Source: Herminiimonas sp.
GTDB lineage: Bacteria > Pseudomonadota > Gammaproteobacteria > Burkholderiales > Burkholderiaceae_D
Reading direction: 5' to 3'
DNA: 35,761 bases
Assembly: GCA_028292315.1 (NCBI GenBank)
Contig: JAQGMO010000116.1
Coordinates: 1 to 35,761 of the forward strand
Part shown: in pieces, positions 35,054 through 35,761 of the stretch
Position numbering within the stretch: the first letter of the stretch is position 1
Layout of the letters: every line of letters begins with the position of its first letter
The notes under the pieces: model-generated
Seen by the model: the letters and a program-made list of their open reading frames with translations, nothing else
What the model was told of the DNA's origin: nothing
The model's database searches: none
Program-made: the position numbers and the translations under genes

Positions 35054-35725
35054 TTAGCCCGGATGCGGCGGCAGGGCAAACGAACCACCCGTGCGTGAGC
35101 GGACGGCGCGCAAAGTCCGCTTTGCCGCGCCGGCATCCGATGCCAGCTGAAGCAAGGCCGGCAACTGCCCGGGGTGAGCCGCCAAGGCCCGCAAAATCTG
35201 CATGAGCGCAGCCGTCCCGTCGTCGCGCAAACCGGCCGTGGCAGCAACCGGCAGGCCTCGATGCGCCGGGTCGACCACCACTCGGCACGCTGCGAACGGC
35301 ACCCCATGACGTTGCGCAATTAGCGCTGCGCGATGCGACTCCATGTCAACCGTGCGGGCAAGGCTGCTTTGCCATAGGCGCGCCTTGTCGGCTGCGTCGC
35401 GGACGGGTTGGTCGACGCCGGCGAGTACTCCCTGAATCGCCTCCGGCAAGCAGGCTTGTAAAGCGCGCAGCCAGTGGGCGTCGACCGGAAGACGCCCGGC
35501 CGGGCTCACGATCCCGTCGGCGATCACGCAAGCGCCGGGCGGCAACGCGGGGTCCAGTCCGCCGGCAGTACCGAAGCTGATGATGCCTCGACACGGCCGC
35601 GCGTCTTGCACGATCAGGTCTTCCAGGCGCGCCGCCAGTCGCTCCGAGCCAACGCCGCACAGCGTCATGACGCCCGGTCCCGCCGCGATTGCCGCTTCAA
35701 ACTTCAGGCCGCATACCGCGATCAC
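35054..35725 (-). CDS. hpnG: HpnG, hopanoid-associated nucleosidase/phosphorylase
   Basis: HpnG releases adenine from adenosylhopane to give ribosylhopane, the step after HpnH. The protein belongs to the nucleoside phosphorylase superfamily, with IISFGTAGGLDPAL near residues 48-61 and the substrate-binding VDMESHRAAL motif near 125-134. A GTG at 35725 gives 223 residues, but the frame is open to the window edge, and no clear ribosome site sits close to the GTG, so the true start may lie beyond 35761. It converges with mlaA across a 59-nt spacer. Confidence 0.82.
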   Translation of the reverse strand: MIAVCGLKFEAAIAAGPGVMTLCGVGSERLAARLEDLIVQDARPCRGIISFGTAGGLDPALPPGACVIADGIVSPAGRLPVDAHWLRALQACLPEAIQGVLAGVDQPVRDAADKARLWQSSLARTVDMESHRAALIAQRHGVPFAACRVVVDPAHRGLPVAATAGLRDDGTAALMQILRALAAHPGQLPALLQLASDAGAAKRTLRAVRSRTGGSFALPPHPG

Positions 35726-35761
35726 GGGGGTTGCACCGGCCTCTCTCGAACCGACCGCTCG

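Noticed and set aside
1-35761. Searched for CRISPR arrays, insertion sequences, phage genes, toxin-antitoxin pairs, tRNA and rRNA genes
   Set aside because: No regularly spaced repeats, transposase or integrase motifs, or RNA gene signatures were seen by eye; the window reads as stable chromosomal content.

Overview
This window looks like chromosomal DNA of a GC-rich betaproteobacterium in the order Burkholderiales. An Oxalobacteraceae-like genome is my best guess, by inference only. Supporting signs are the gshA-gshB-EIIA-HPr-EI gene order, metX-metW coupling, an intact Wsp operon and a hopanoid tailoring cluster. No insertion sequences, tRNA or rRNA genes, CRISPR arrays or phage genes were seen. 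Genes are densely packed and many overlap by 1-4 nt. Domain and family calls come from reading the translations; no database search was run.

Layout. (1) 1-1108: 3' part of an unrecognised repeat-bearing gene, followed by tandem hairpins and a terminator. (2) 1357-3593: gshA-gshB, glutathione synthesis. (3) 3674-6146: an incomplete, probably regulatory PTS made of a mannose-family EIIA, HPr and enzyme I, with no sugar permease. (4) 6179-10534: a SAM-II-like riboswitch candidate and intrinsic terminator lead into an overlapping chain metX-metW-AmpG-like permease-periplasmic M48 peptidase. (5) 10795-19215: a complete wspABCDEFR operon, a surface-sensing chemosensory array whose output is the diguanylate cyclase WspR. 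(6) 19284-22184, minus strand: a soluble hybrid histidine kinase (PAS-GAF-PAS-PAS-HisKA-HATPase-REC) convergent with wspR. (7) 22401-35725: hopanoid genes in mixed orientation, hpnA(-) / ispH-hpnH-hpnI-hpnJ-hpnK-hpnL(+) / hpnM(-) / hpnN-mlaA(+) / hpnG(-).

How the genes work together. In the hopanoid block IspH feeds isoprenoid supply. HpnH and HpnG build and trim the adenosyl side chain. HpnI, HpnK and HpnJ add and remodel the glucosamine/cyclitol head group. HpnL, HpnM, HpnN and MlaA are membrane or lipid-trafficking parts. Squalene-hopene cyclase and hpnCDE are not in the window and would have to lie elsewhere. The Wsp operon would convert surface or envelope stress into c-di-GMP through methylation-tuned phosphorelay to WspR.

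Most notable regulatory features: the SAM-II-like element with an enlarged loop before metX; a perfect 8-1-8 inverted repeat abutting a good sigma70-type promoter of hpnA; and a second inverted repeat just before ispH.
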